Below the pieces are notes generated by a model, which had not been told where the DNA came from, did not search any database, and saw nothing but the letters and a program-made list of their open reading frames with translations. Positions 11,784 to 21,564 of a DNA stretch of 26,780 bases are shown in pieces. The stretch is from a virus. The translations under genes were made by a program, and so were the position numbers. Numbering within the stretch: position 1 is the first letter of the stretch; the number at the start of each line of letters is the position of its first letter. The stretch is taken from positions 1-26,780 of IMG/VR virus record IMGVR_UViG_3300030106_002434; one strand, written 5' to 3'.

Positions 11784-11956
11784 CGTGGATTATTCTGTTG
11801 GCGGCAACGGTGCTGGCGCACTCGCACGTCCATCAGTGGCGTTTGGTTGACCAGTACATCAACAAAGATGGCGACACTGTGTGCTCTTGGTTATGCGACT
11901 ACACTGGGCTTGAATACAGGATAGAGACAGTCGGCTGCTGGAATCCCAACGATTAG
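11771..11956 (+). CDS. Small exported protein, 61 residues
   Basis: An N-terminal hydrophobic stretch (MRIVTWIILLAATVLAHS) looks like a signal peptide with possible cleavage near residue 17-18, or a membrane anchor. The mature part has three cysteines and several aromatics (VDQYINKDGDTVCSWLCDY, ETVGCW), as expected for a periplasmic protein. It could act at the envelope, for example in superinfection exclusion, but nothing proves it. Its TAG abuts the stop codon of the convergent giant gene with no bases between. Confidence 0.6.
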   Translation: MRIVTWIILLAATVLAHSHVHQWRLVDQYINKDGDTVCSWLCDYTGLEYRIETVGCWNPND

Positions 11957-14900
11957 TTATTTCGTTCTGCCTACTCTTTCATCGTACAGCTTATTAAATT
12001 TATCGTATTGTAGCTGGATGTCGTCGTACATCTGCTCTTCTATCCTAGCAGCCCTTAATGCTGCTTGTGGATATTTAGCAGCAAGCTGTCGGGCTGAACT
12101 TCGTTGACGCCTAAGATCCCTAATCTTCTTCTCTGCTCTCTCTAGAGCCTTATCCATTGCTAAAAAATCTTTGTTCTCAGCACGATAAGCTATTCTCTCG
12201 CTACCTCTCAAATCATCTAATCGATCTAGCTTTTGTCTGACTCGTTGCCGACGCTCGTAGTAATCCGATACGCTTTCTTGTTCTGTCGGCTCGCCTTTTA
12301 TTCTTCTCAAGAAAGGTATCTCTCTAAGTTCTAACTCTTCTCCTTTACGCCATTTATCGAATGCATCAAGGTTTCTCAAACCAAACGTGCCAGCCCCGCC
12401 GAACAAGAACTCAGTGTAATGTTCCAGCGTATCTGGGGATATATCAATAAAGCCAGGCTCTCTTGGGTTGCCATCTGAAAGAGCGTTAAGTTTTTCAGCA
12501 ACAAACTTGAATGGCGCTCTAGTGTTATTCATATGCATTTGTGAGTCCGGCAGATCTGTGCCGAACCCTATGTTTTCTCTAAAAATTGGAGAGCCAAAGA
12601 AGTTTTCGTTAGATCCTATTTCAAGTCCTGGCTGCATAATCGTGGGAAATAATGAGTTAGGGCCAAAACCTATTGGAGAGAACGATCCTAAGAAAGAACT
12701 GGTGACACTAGCCGCTCCATCAGACTGTGACATGGTGCCGTTGAGAACATCGTGTGCTACTTGCCCAAAAACATGGAACGTGTTGTAGCCGTATGGTAAG
12801 GGTATCGTGTAGTAATACTGCTTTTCATCTTTGTACTCTTTACCGTCTTTATCTAGGTATGTGTTCCTAGCACCTTGCTCTGGTGGCACTGTTGGGTCAG
12901 CCATGATGACCATGTTTCTTTCTTTGACGTAAGCCGGTATCTCCGAGTAGTACGATCTGCCTGTCCTAGGATTTTCTTCGCTCTCCTCCTCTGCTTTCAT
13001 CGCAGTCAAAGCACCCAAAGCGATCAAGCCACCCACGGCACCTTGTTTGATTCTGCTTGCTTCACTACTAAATGGATTGCCTTTAGGGCCAAACAACCCT
13101 CTAGCAAAGTTGGCGGTGCCTTGAACGCTGGCATTAAAGAATAAGTACAAAGAGTTTAGGAAGTCGCCTGCCATTCCCTTGCGATTGAAGTTGATTGTGA
13201 GATTCTTGGCTAAGCTTGCCGCTCGCTTAACGGCTTGGTCCCTAGGCACCCCAGCGTTCAGTAGTTCATCCCGTGACGCTTTGAATGTGGCAAACCTTAC
13301 AGCGTTTTCAACAGCATCGTTCACATCTTCAACGAACCTTAAAACCTCCTGAAAACGCTTCTGTGTTGTCCCTAGCAGAGTTCCGTTTGCCATATCAATC
13401 ATAGATTTGATTGACTTGACTTGATCTTCTGGAGGTCTTGAGTGGAACCAGTCAGCCTTCGCTCCCGCCTGAACGTACTCAACGAAGTCTGCTTTATCTT
13501 TGCTAGATATGCCGGTAACAAAATCTGTGAGACGGCCCGTCTTTTCGTCGTATCTTCTCAAGCCTTTGTAGAACACACCCATAGAAGGGATTACATCTTT
13601 CAACACTTTGTTTACTAATGCTTGATCTTTGGCCTTACCAGAAGACATATCCTGTTCTCCAAGGATATTGAAGATCGCGGTCTGCACGTCTTTGGTGAAG
13701 TTGCCTATAACAAACTCTGGGTTCAATGATGTGTTCACCATCGATAACCAGCGATTAACGATGCCAAACTTTTGCAGTAATTTATCTACTGTACCAATAT
13801 CCATCGATACGACTGCATCGCGCATCCTAGGGTCGTTCAATTCGACGTAAACTTGCTGACCGTCAACCTTCACACCTATCAAGTCTTTATCCATGATTGG
13901 CGACAGAAAGTCTTTTTTGACTGTTATTAGTTGGAGAAAGTCTTTCCTATCCATACCCTCTGGTATCTCTGAAAACTTTCTGCCTTGTAGCTCTGGGTCT
14001 TTGCCTACATAAGTGAATTTTTTCTCAAACCCTCTAGACATTCTTGGGTCTTCTGGGGAGATAACGCGCCAGAAAGCATCATCAGGCGCTGCCTTAATCA
14101 GATTGACTAGCCTCTGGCCGAACTCTTTGTTCTTGATCGATCTAGCAATGGCTCTCTCGGCATTGAGAAGTATATGTCCAAGCGGTGATTGGGCGGCAGA
14201 CTCTCTGCCCATAGCTCTGAGAGTCTCTTTGCCTTTTGTGCTGAGTCCTGCATTGACGATAATTGATTCAGCGTAATCATCTTCAATATCTTTACCCCTA
14301 AGAGGGGCATAGTATTTATACGAATCCATGATCACATCAGCGTTTTCTCTGGATATAAGCCCACCAGCAACTGTGGTGTTCATTGTCTCTCTGACTATCT
14401 GATCTACGTCATTTGCTATATCAAGAAACTTTTTTGCTCTAGCATTGCCGCCACTCCATGTGCCAGTCTCATCGTTCCAGTCAAGGTCGTATCTTGTTTT
14501 CATACGCTGCTTGACGAAACTATCTGTAAGAGGATCGCCAGATTTCAGCGTACCAGATCCTGGATTCTTTTCAGGGTCGCGCTGAGGGTCTCGCAAAGAT
14601 ATTGTTTTGTTGCGCTCGATTGCATGCCGTAGGATTAAAAACTCATCGATTTCATCCAAATCAAGCTTTAGCTTTGCAATCTTGTTCGCTAGGGGCTTCT
14701 TTCTGTTTTCGACAAACTCTCTTGATGCGAATCCTATTTTGCCTGGTATGCTTTCTTCACCTCGGTACGGAGAGAACTCTTCTGGTAACGCTCTCAATCC
14801 GAGACTTTTGCGATAGTCTTCGACTTGCTTCTCAACATTTTTGTAGCCGACAAGCTTGTCTTGTATTTGGTAGATGAACCTATTGCCCAAGCTATGGCTG

Positions 14901-17900
14901 TTAGACTGGATGGATAACGGCGTTGCACCGTCTAATATCTCTTGTTGAACTACCGCTTTTTGAAGTTCTGGATCTTGATCGGCGGCGTGTCTTATTGAAC
15001 CCTCTTGATTCCGTTCTGAGAATCTATCTGCTGCCCTTTGGCTTTCTTCGATTCTTGCAGCGAGTATTTGCGTATTAGGCGTTGCATCGCTAGGTTGCCT
15101 GCCAGCATCGCGTCTTTCTCTAGCATCTTGGAGTTTTCGTTCTGTGATTTCTGATATGGTTTCATTTGTCGAAGCTCCTTGATAACCAGCTTGCTTGGCT
15201 GCGTTAATCATATAAAACCATCGCATCGCTTGCAAAGACGCTGGATCGTTAGCTTTGCCAGAGACCTTGTCATATTCCTCTTTAAAAATTTTAGAGAAAT
15301 CTTGAAAAAGGGTATCTTCATCTACTGTTATCGGGACGCCTGTGTTCTTCTCGAACAACCCCTCAAAATAACTCCGTATGAATCGCGATTCCCACACATC
15401 AATCGTGGTGTATCGAGAGTCTCCAGTTAGATTTAAGGTGTAAGAACCTATCTTCTTACCGAAGATAAACATCCTTGGGATTAGTTCATCTTGTCCTGTG
15501 GCCTCCTTAACCAAGGACTTAATCGCGCCCATAGTTCCAACGTTACCCTTGTAGCCCATCGCACGATTAAACTCATGCAACTCTTTTACAGGGACACCCT
15601 CTCGTAAGTAGTCAACAGCCGCCTGCACGGGATTAGGTTCATTCGAGAACTGTTTCACAAGGCTATCAAAGACCTTGAGAGACATAGCTTTAGTGGGCGC
15701 AGTGGTGCCCGATATTTGGAACGGTGAGCTTGCTACAATACGATTGCCTTTAGGGCTAAGACCCAACTCAATGTCATCAAGGTTTCCCTTTTTGATATAC
15801 AGATCCAAAACGTTCAAAGCATCGCCAACGTTAGCCGACAGGACTGTAGCTGGTGACGTGAGTCCGTTAGCCACCTGATAGTACAGCATGTCATCTTCTG
15901 AAATAGAGCCGTATTCTCTTTCTAATGCTGCCTTGATCGCCCTCATGTCCTCTGCATAGTAATCGGCGTACTTTGGGTTTTGAGACACAAAGGTTTGCAC
16001 ATCTCTAATGGCACGTTTGGCAGCAGTTCTTACGTTTGCAGGGTCTGTGGTGCCTTTGATCTCCGCCATGACTTTAGGCCAGAACGTACCGAAGAACTCC
16101 TCCTCAACGGCAGAGTTATAGTCTGCATATTTTGTTTTCGCTCTTTCAACTAGGCTTTCTATTGGAGTAGTAGAGGGTCTTCTGGCAAAAGAAGGAGCTT
16201 CCTCTATGAGTTCTTCAGCAGTCTTTGGTGGCTCGCCTTCAACAGGCGCTGCTTTATCTAGATCCTCGTCTATCGCTCTGCCCACACCCCTTTCAGGGAC
16301 GGCACCTAACAGACGCTCTGTAGAGCGTAGAGTTCTGACACGACCTCTTTCTCTTGCGCCGATCTCACCAGACTCTAGTCTGTTGACTATATCCTCAAAG
16401 CTTTGAAAGCCAGTGCCTCGCAAGGCGTTACCAGTGCGCTCTATAAACTGATACATCCTGTTGACCATGGCCCTTGGCTTACCTGTCACCAATGCTCTGT
16501 CTTTACGCATGTATCTAATTAGTTCCGCAACCGCTTCTTCCATTTGACCAACTGGCGTCAAATCTCTATATCTTTTTTGAGCGTTGTTGAAGAAAGTTTC
16601 GTTACCAGTGCCCGGAAATATCTTATTCTTTGCAGCTTTCTCTAACAGACTCCACTCTGCATCTGTCCATAGATCCATCTCTCTCAACGCATGGACTATT
16701 TCGTGATCAAGTATTTCAGTTAGTGCGGCTTCTCTGGCCTCTGGAGTTTCGTCTCTAGCTATCTGATTTGCTCTATCAATCGCTAGAAACGTAGTCTTTG
16801 GCCCTCTGTTATAGTAACCAAGAGCCTGTGCAATCCTTTCGGTTTCTTTTGGTTCGCCGGTCAGGATAAGTTGTTGATCGCGTGTGACGGGGCCGAACTT
16901 CAAAACGTCAAGGACTCGAAGCTTTATGTCATCAAGACCCAAACCTGTCAGTCTTTGCTGCAAATTATATTCGAGTTGCCTTGCTTGATCAGAGGGGTCT
17001 TCCTCTGTGTAAGGTTCTGTTGTAAAGACTGGAGCAGGTTCTGGAGACGGAAGCGCCTCTAGCTCCTTAGTTGTACCGTCTGGATTTATAAGACCAGAAT
17101 CTAGTAACGCTTTACGCAGCCCCCTAGCTGTTATGTCTAGACGCCGCTCGTCTATGCGCTCCGAAATAAAGTCCCGTATATTTTCTATAGAGCCATCGGC
17201 TGTTGATCTGACATGGTCTAACGTTTGATTGTAGAGCTTGCGGGTGTATGGTTTTGGCCTGAAATCAGGCATAGATACTGGAGCATCACCTTGCACAACC
17301 GGCAACCTACTTAGTTCTGAAACGAGAACTAATCTCTGAGACGGTGACATGTTGGAAACTTCTGACTCGTTGACTATCTGCTCGAAGGCATACTTCATCG
17401 CAGGAGAATCAACGTCGGTGATAATGTTCTTTGATTCTAGAACATTTTTTATAGCCGCTTTGGTAGAGATATCATCTTTATACTCTGCTCTGCTTCGAGC
17501 GATTTCTGCGCCCACAGTACCAAAGTCTGTTATCTGATCAGTAGGTGATGTTTCTTTGATACCAGCCATGACATCAAAGACTCTAGGATAGTTATCGCCC
17601 AAAGCTTCCTTAGCCTCTATCAAAGAAAACTCATCTTTTTCAGGCAAGCCTTTCTTTCTACGCTCGAAGTTTATTTGCTGGGCTACTGTTAAATTAGAAA
17701 GAGGTTTGTAAAGCTTTTCCCCACGATCTGTAAGGGGTGGTACGCCATACTGCTGCTGATGTATAGAGTCAATCGACATACCTTCAACATACTGCGAGCC
17801 AAAACCAGTGGTTGTTTTACCGGCCTCGTTCAAGACCTCGGCGGTGATAGATCTGTTTTCTGGTCTGACCAATTTATGACCAGTCATAAATAGTGATGCA

Positions 17901-19588
17901 GATTGCTCTGGCGTATAGATATCTGGGGAAAGATCAAGCGCATCTATGACTGCATTAGTCACGTTGCGATTGATAAGTTCTTGATTTAGGTTGGATGCGA
18001 AGTGCGCGGCAGACTCGTATTCTCTTGCTGGGGTGCCGTACTCTTGGCCTGTTACCGTGTGAACAACCTTATATTGAACCAGAGGCACTTCTTCATATTT
18101 TTCTGTTCGTGGGTTGATTATCCCCTCTACAACCTCTTCAGACACCACATCGAACGTTCCAGCATCAGGGAAAACGCCGTCTTTTTGTGAAGCATCTCTG
18201 GCTATTTGAGAGGCGTAGGCTTTGCCCACCCTCTTATTGTATTCTGTGTCAGTAGACTCCCCGTAGCGTAGCGTTATGTCATCAAGTCTTTGTGTTGATA
18301 CAAAAGGTTTACCACCTCGGACAGACTCACCTATTGCCTCAATCTGCTCTTCTCTAGTCGGCCTTTGTCCAGCCTCTCTCTCTTGCTCGTATTCGAACTC
18401 TCTACCTAAGCGAGCTTCTATCTCTGCTTCACGCCTAGCTCTGTCGGCCTCTTCATAGTATCTATCGCGCTGTTGCTCTTCTTGCTCTCGTATTTGGAGT
18501 TCTTTTTCCTCTAAGGCTTGGCGCATCGCTTTATTGCGTCTGTTAGCAACGCCAACACTTACGCCGTCAAAAAGCGCACCGGCACCGAAACCAACAGTCA
18601 GATCGTCCCAGAGACTATCGCCAACCTCTATCGAATCGTCATAGAATCCGGCTTGAATCATGTCTTGAAGCAAGCTATTAACTGCTTCTTGTGTGGCTTC
18701 TATAGCTCCCGTCTTCAATGCGCTTGTTACACGCTCTGTGCCGGTAAGAACGCGAGACATTTCTTTCTGCAATCGTAGTTGCTGGTTAAGTGCTTGAGTT
18801 GCAGCTATCTCATCACCAGCTTCTTTCGCTTGCTGCTTAATCTTTTCTAGTTCTTCGTATTTTTGCCTAGGTTCTTTGATCCCTCTTATCTTCTTGAGAA
18901 CAGCTAAAGGTGCTATAGCCTCAAGTGTTCCGACACCAGCGCCCAGTAGTATTGCGTTGTCGGCAGTGTCTTGATCAACCTCTATGCCTTTGGCTCTTGA
19001 TGCAGCGATTCTTTGCTGTTGATCATCTCCACCAAAGCCAGCGCCAGTAGCTGTAACTGCGGTTGTTCCAGCAACGCCTCTTGCCGCTACTCCAGCACCA
19101 AGTCTGCCAGCCAATCCGGCAGCGCCTAAACCTGGCAAAGCGAAAGAGGATAAAGATCCTAACGCTTCGCTTAGCTTTACTGCGTAAGAATCTCTATAGG
19201 CATCACCAATACCTATGGAATCATCTATTGCTCTCTTACCTTCGTTTGCAAGACGGATAAGCTCGTTGTCTTCTCCGCTGTCGATAAGATCATCGAAGCC
19301 TAGCTTGTTGGTCGCTGAGTCTGCCACCGCTGCCAACCCTGCACCGGCACCCAGTAAGCCTTTGCCAAAACCACGGGCGACACCTTTACCCAATTCTGGA
19401 GCCAGACCCAGCGCATAGTCTGTTGTGCTCATCTCCTCAAATGCTGGGTTTACACCGAGCCTCTGAAAAAACTCATCACGATCCATCTGATCCGAGTAGT
19501 ACCTTTCATATATACCCGTAGCAAGATCATAGTCTGACAACTCGTCGTACTTTGGGTATTTTCGACGGATTTCTTCTAACTTTGACAA
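11957..19588 (-). CDS. Giant phage polyvalent (ejection) protein with zincin and LPD38-like domains
   Basis: A 2543-residue protein occupying 28% of the window. In order: an N-terminal helical motif (IRRKYPKYDELSDYDLATG), a Gly/Ala-rich hydrophobic region (about 65-230), charged coiled coils (about 240-420), and a zincin-like metallopeptidase with HEIVH at 962-966 followed by EEAVAEL. Then come a region around 1370-1400 (MFIFGKKIGSYTLNL, TTIDVWESRFIRSY) shared with polyvalent proteins, an LPD38-type domain from about 1930 (NPEFVIGNFTKDVQTAIF) through LYLFFNASVQGTANF near 2150, and a basic coiled-coil end. Such proteins are packaged and injected with phage or plasmid DNA and act in entry and counter-defence. 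The start is TTG 19588, chosen to keep the N-terminal motif. No strong ribosome-binding site is seen. Confidence 0.8.
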   Translation of the reverse strand: MSKLEEIRRKYPKYDELSDYDLATGIYERYYSDQMDRDEFFQRLGVNPAFEEMSTTDYALGLAPELGKGVARGFGKGLLGAGAGLAAVADSATNKLGFDDLIDSGEDNELIRLANEGKRAIDDSIGIGDAYRDSYAVKLSEALGSLSSFALPGLGAAGLAGRLGAGVAARGVAGTTAVTATGAGFGGDDQQQRIAASRAKGIEVDQDTADNAILLGAGVGTLEAIAPLAVLKKIRGIKEPRQKYEELEKIKQQAKEAGDEIAATQALNQQLRLQKEMSRVLTGTERVTSALKTGAIEATQEAVNSLLQDMIQAGFYDDSIEVGDSLWDDLTVGFGAGALFDGVSVGVANRRNKAMRQALEEKELQIREQEEQQRDRYYEEADRARREAEIEARLGREFEYEQEREAGQRPTREEQIEAIGESVRGGKPFVSTQRLDDITLRYGESTDTEYNKRVGKAYASQIARDASQKDGVFPDAGTFDVVSEEVVEGIINPRTEKYEEVPLVQYKVVHTVTGQEYGTPAREYESAAHFASNLNQELINRNVTNAVIDALDLSPDIYTPEQSASLFMTGHKLVRPENRSITAEVLNEAGKTTTGFGSQYVEGMSIDSIHQQQYGVPPLTDRGEKLYKPLSNLTVAQQINFERRKKGLPEKDEFSLIEAKEALGDNYPRVFDVMAGIKETSPTDQITDFGTVGAEIARSRAEYKDDISTKAAIKNVLESKNIITDVDSPAMKYAFEQIVNESEVSNMSPSQRLVLVSELSRLPVVQGDAPVSMPDFRPKPYTRKLYNQTLDHVRSTADGSIENIRDFISERIDERRLDITARGLRKALLDSGLINPDGTTKELEALPSPEPAPVFTTEPYTEEDPSDQARQLEYNLQQRLTGLGLDDIKLRVLDVLKFGPVTRDQQLILTGEPKETERIAQALGYYNRGPKTTFLAIDRANQIARDETPEAREAALTEILDHEIVHALREMDLWTDAEWSLLEKAAKNKIFPGTGNETFFNNAQKRYRDLTPVGQMEEAVAELIRYMRKDRALVTGKPRAMVNRMYQFIERTGNALRGTGFQSFEDIVNRLESGEIGARERGRVRTLRSTERLLGAVPERGVGRAIDEDLDKAAPVEGEPPKTAEELIEEAPSFARRPSTTPIESLVERAKTKYADYNSAVEEEFFGTFWPKVMAEIKGTTDPANVRTAAKRAIRDVQTFVSQNPKYADYYAEDMRAIKAALEREYGSISEDDMLYYQVANGLTSPATVLSANVGDALNVLDLYIKKGNLDDIELGLSPKGNRIVASSPFQISGTTAPTKAMSLKVFDSLVKQFSNEPNPVQAAVDYLREGVPVKELHEFNRAMGYKGNVGTMGAIKSLVKEATGQDELIPRMFIFGKKIGSYTLNLTGDSRYTTIDVWESRFIRSYFEGLFEKNTGVPITVDEDTLFQDFSKIFKEEYDKVSGKANDPASLQAMRWFYMINAAKQAGYQGASTNETISEITERKLQDARERRDAGRQPSDATPNTQILAARIEESQRAADRFSERNQEGSIRHAADQDPELQKAVVQQEILDGATPLSIQSNSHSLGNRFIYQIQDKLVGYKNVEKQVEDYRKSLGLRALPEEFSPYRGEESIPGKIGFASREFVENRKKPLANKIAKLKLDLDEIDEFLILRHAIERNKTISLRDPQRDPEKNPGSGTLKSGDPLTDSFVKQRMKTRYDLDWNDETGTWSGGNARAKKFLDIANDVDQIVRETMNTTVAGGLISRENADVIMDSYKYYAPLRGKDIEDDYAESIIVNAGLSTKGKETLRAMGRESAAQSPLGHILLNAERAIARSIKNKEFGQRLVNLIKAAPDDAFWRVISPEDPRMSRGFEKKFTYVGKDPELQGRKFSEIPEGMDRKDFLQLITVKKDFLSPIMDKDLIGVKVDGQQVYVELNDPRMRDAVVSMDIGTVDKLLQKFGIVNRWLSMVNTSLNPEFVIGNFTKDVQTAIFNILGEQDMSSGKAKDQALVNKVLKDVIPSMGVFYKGLRRYDEKTGRLTDFVTGISSKDKADFVEYVQAGAKADWFHSRPPEDQVKSIKSMIDMANGTLLGTTQKRFQEVLRFVEDVNDAVENAVRFATFKASRDELLNAGVPRDQAVKRAASLAKNLTINFNRKGMAGDFLNSLYLFFNASVQGTANFARGLFGPKGNPFSSEASRIKQGAVGGLIALGALTAMKAEEESEENPRTGRSYYSEIPAYVKERNMVIMADPTVPPEQGARNTYLDKDGKEYKDEKQYYYTIPLPYGYNTFHVFGQVAHDVLNGTMSQSDGAASVTSSFLGSFSPIGFGPNSLFPTIMQPGLEIGSNENFFGSPIFRENIGFGTDLPDSQMHMNNTRAPFKFVAEKLNALSDGNPREPGFIDISPDTLEHYTEFLFGGAGTFGLRNLDAFDKWRKGEELELREIPFLRRIKGEPTEQESVSDYYERRQRVRQKLDRLDDLRGSERIAYRAENKDFLAMDKALERAEKKIRDLRRQRSSARQLAAKYPQAALRAARIEEQMYDDIQLQYDKFNKLYDERVGRTK

Positions 19589-19599
19589 TTGACTAAAGC

Positions 19600-21564
19600 C
19601 TAGTTGAATAACCCAAGAGGATCGGGTGATGTTTCCGTAGCTGTTTGAGTCTGCTGCGTCCCACCTGAAGGCTTCTCTTGCACGGTAGTATCTGCGCCGT
19701 CACCGATACCTAAAGTGCCCATCAACTCTCTAGCAAAATTTGCTATTTCTGCGGGAGTTGCTTCAGGTTTATTCATCACATACTCCTCAAGTTGATCTTT
19801 AATTACATCTTCAAACAAGGCCAATTCTTGACGATCCATCCTAATTTGTTCTTGATCCTGAAGATCTTGATACCTTTGCGCTGCAACCATTTGTGTTAGC
19901 CTATCGATTGCAAACTTTCTGTCCTTCTCTGTGCCTGCAACTTTGGCTTGAGCTGCGGCTGTTTCTATTGAAACCAGAGATTGAGCAGCTTGTGCATCCA
20001 TTCCAGCAGCGGTTAGCTCTCTTTGTCTATCATCGCTATACGCCTTAATCATCAAGTCGTTAGCCCTTTCTTGAGCGCGTGTCTTCGCTGTCTCTGATTG
20101 TATGCCTAGGCTCATCCTCGCTTCTTGTTGAGCCATCTGCATGCGTCTTGCAAGTTGCTCCTCGGCAGAAGCCTCTCTACGCGCATCTTTCTTTATTTCG
20201 GCAGCAGTTTTTCCTGCTCTGGATATACCGCCAGCAAGATCACCACCAGCGATACCGGCACCTAACTGTATAAGTGCTTGAGCACCAGCCTCCTTCCTTG
20301 CCTCTTCTCGTAGTTTTTTCGCTCTTGTTTCTTGATCTTGCACTAAAGAAGTATAATCCGGCATGAACTTCATGAAGTCTGGCGTGTAGGTATTAACTAG
20401 ATCTTTATAATTTGCTTGAGAACTACGAAGGGTTTGTGCCGCCTGTCCGATTCCAGCCGCTGCGGTTCTTGCTGCGGATAAGTCTAGCTCTGGCAACTTA
20501 TCTTGACCTGCAGTTTGCATCTGACTAAGCACTGAACCGTAAACATTCTTGGGATCTATCGAGACCCCAGACGGACTGTCTTTGGTATCGCCACCTGCGT
20601 CTGGGGCAGTGACCGCATCAACCAAATCTTTATCTACTTGTGTAGGGGTTAACTTGCTGGCATCTATGATAGACGCCTGCGTACCCGGAGGGTTAGTTTG
20701 ACGTTCTGATAGTTCCACAAGCTCTTGCGCTCGCTCACGGACGAAGCGACCGATTGGCTCATCAACTTGAAGTCCAGGATATCTTACGCCTCGCATCGTC
20801 TTAGGCGTTGAGTCCACTACATTTCTAAAACCACCAATGTTCTGATCGTACATTTCCTGAGTAAAAGGCGTGGGTGCAGGTTGTTGCGGCTCACCGAAGA
20901 CTTGTTGTAAAGCATCAAACGCTCTGTTTCCGGGTCGAACGATGTCGGTCAAAGGGATGTTCTCAATAACAGTGCCAACGCCCTGTTTATTAGGCGGTAA
21001 AACCTCCGACGTAGGAGTGGTCGCAACACTTCTCAAAGATGTCTCGCCAGCCGTGTTGTAATACATATTGTTAAGCTGAGCTAAGATGTCTTCCATAGTG
21101 ACGCCTTGATCCTTCAGTGCCTGAAGGTATCGCATCCTTTCGTCAACGTAAGCCAAACGCTCTGGATTGTTTTCATATTCTTCTGACGTTATTGGGGTGG
21201 GTTCCCCTTTTCTGCCTTCAAAACTCAAGAATGGCACATCTTGACCAGCAGCCATTCGGACTGCGCCACCTTCAAACATACCCATAACAGGCTGTTCCGT
21301 AGGCATAGGCTGCTGCATACCCATCATTGCTGCCTGCATCTGTGGCTCTGGTGGTGCCATTGCAGCTATACCCTCTTGAACTACTTGATCCTTCACTGTG
21401 CCCTGAGGCTGTCTTTCCTGAAACCGTTTACGCATATCAGATCGGCGCTGTATCTCAGATACAACAAGGAACTGAGGTAATTGGCCTGATGGCATCTGCG
21501 CCTCTCGCTGTAAGGCTTGATCAGGCAAGCCTTTGATCATGTCTTCGATTTCTAAGATGTTCAT
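19600..21564 (-). CDS. Putative internal virion protein, 654 residues
   Basis: Start ATG in a TAATG overlap with the preceding gene. The N-terminus is Met/Gln/Pro-rich (MAPPEPQMQAAMMGMQQPMP), followed by MFEGGAVRMAAG and a mixed region. From about residue 370 the protein is long alanine/glutamine-rich helix (EEARKEAGAQALIQLGAGIA, EEQLARRMQMAQQEARMS), and it ends in a low-complexity Thr/Gln tail. Similar proteins lie next to giant polyvalent proteins in podovirus-like genomes and are thought to be ejected into the host envelope. The assignment is by composition and position. Confidence 0.6.
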   Translation of the reverse strand: MNILEIEDMIKGLPDQALQREAQMPSGQLPQFLVVSEIQRRSDMRKRFQERQPQGTVKDQVVQEGIAAMAPPEPQMQAAMMGMQQPMPTEQPVMGMFEGGAVRMAAGQDVPFLSFEGRKGEPTPITSEEYENNPERLAYVDERMRYLQALKDQGVTMEDILAQLNNMYYNTAGETSLRSVATTPTSEVLPPNKQGVGTVIENIPLTDIVRPGNRAFDALQQVFGEPQQPAPTPFTQEMYDQNIGGFRNVVDSTPKTMRGVRYPGLQVDEPIGRFVRERAQELVELSERQTNPPGTQASIIDASKLTPTQVDKDLVDAVTAPDAGGDTKDSPSGVSIDPKNVYGSVLSQMQTAGQDKLPELDLSAARTAAAGIGQAAQTLRSSQANYKDLVNTYTPDFMKFMPDYTSLVQDQETRAKKLREEARKEAGAQALIQLGAGIAGGDLAGGISRAGKTAAEIKKDARREASAEEQLARRMQMAQQEARMSLGIQSETAKTRAQERANDLMIKAYSDDRQRELTAAGMDAQAAQSLVSIETAAAQAKVAGTEKDRKFAIDRLTQMVAAQRYQDLQDQEQIRMDRQELALFEDVIKDQLEEYVMNKPEATPAEIANFARELMGTLGIGDGADTTVQEKPSGGTQQTQTATETSPDPLGLFN

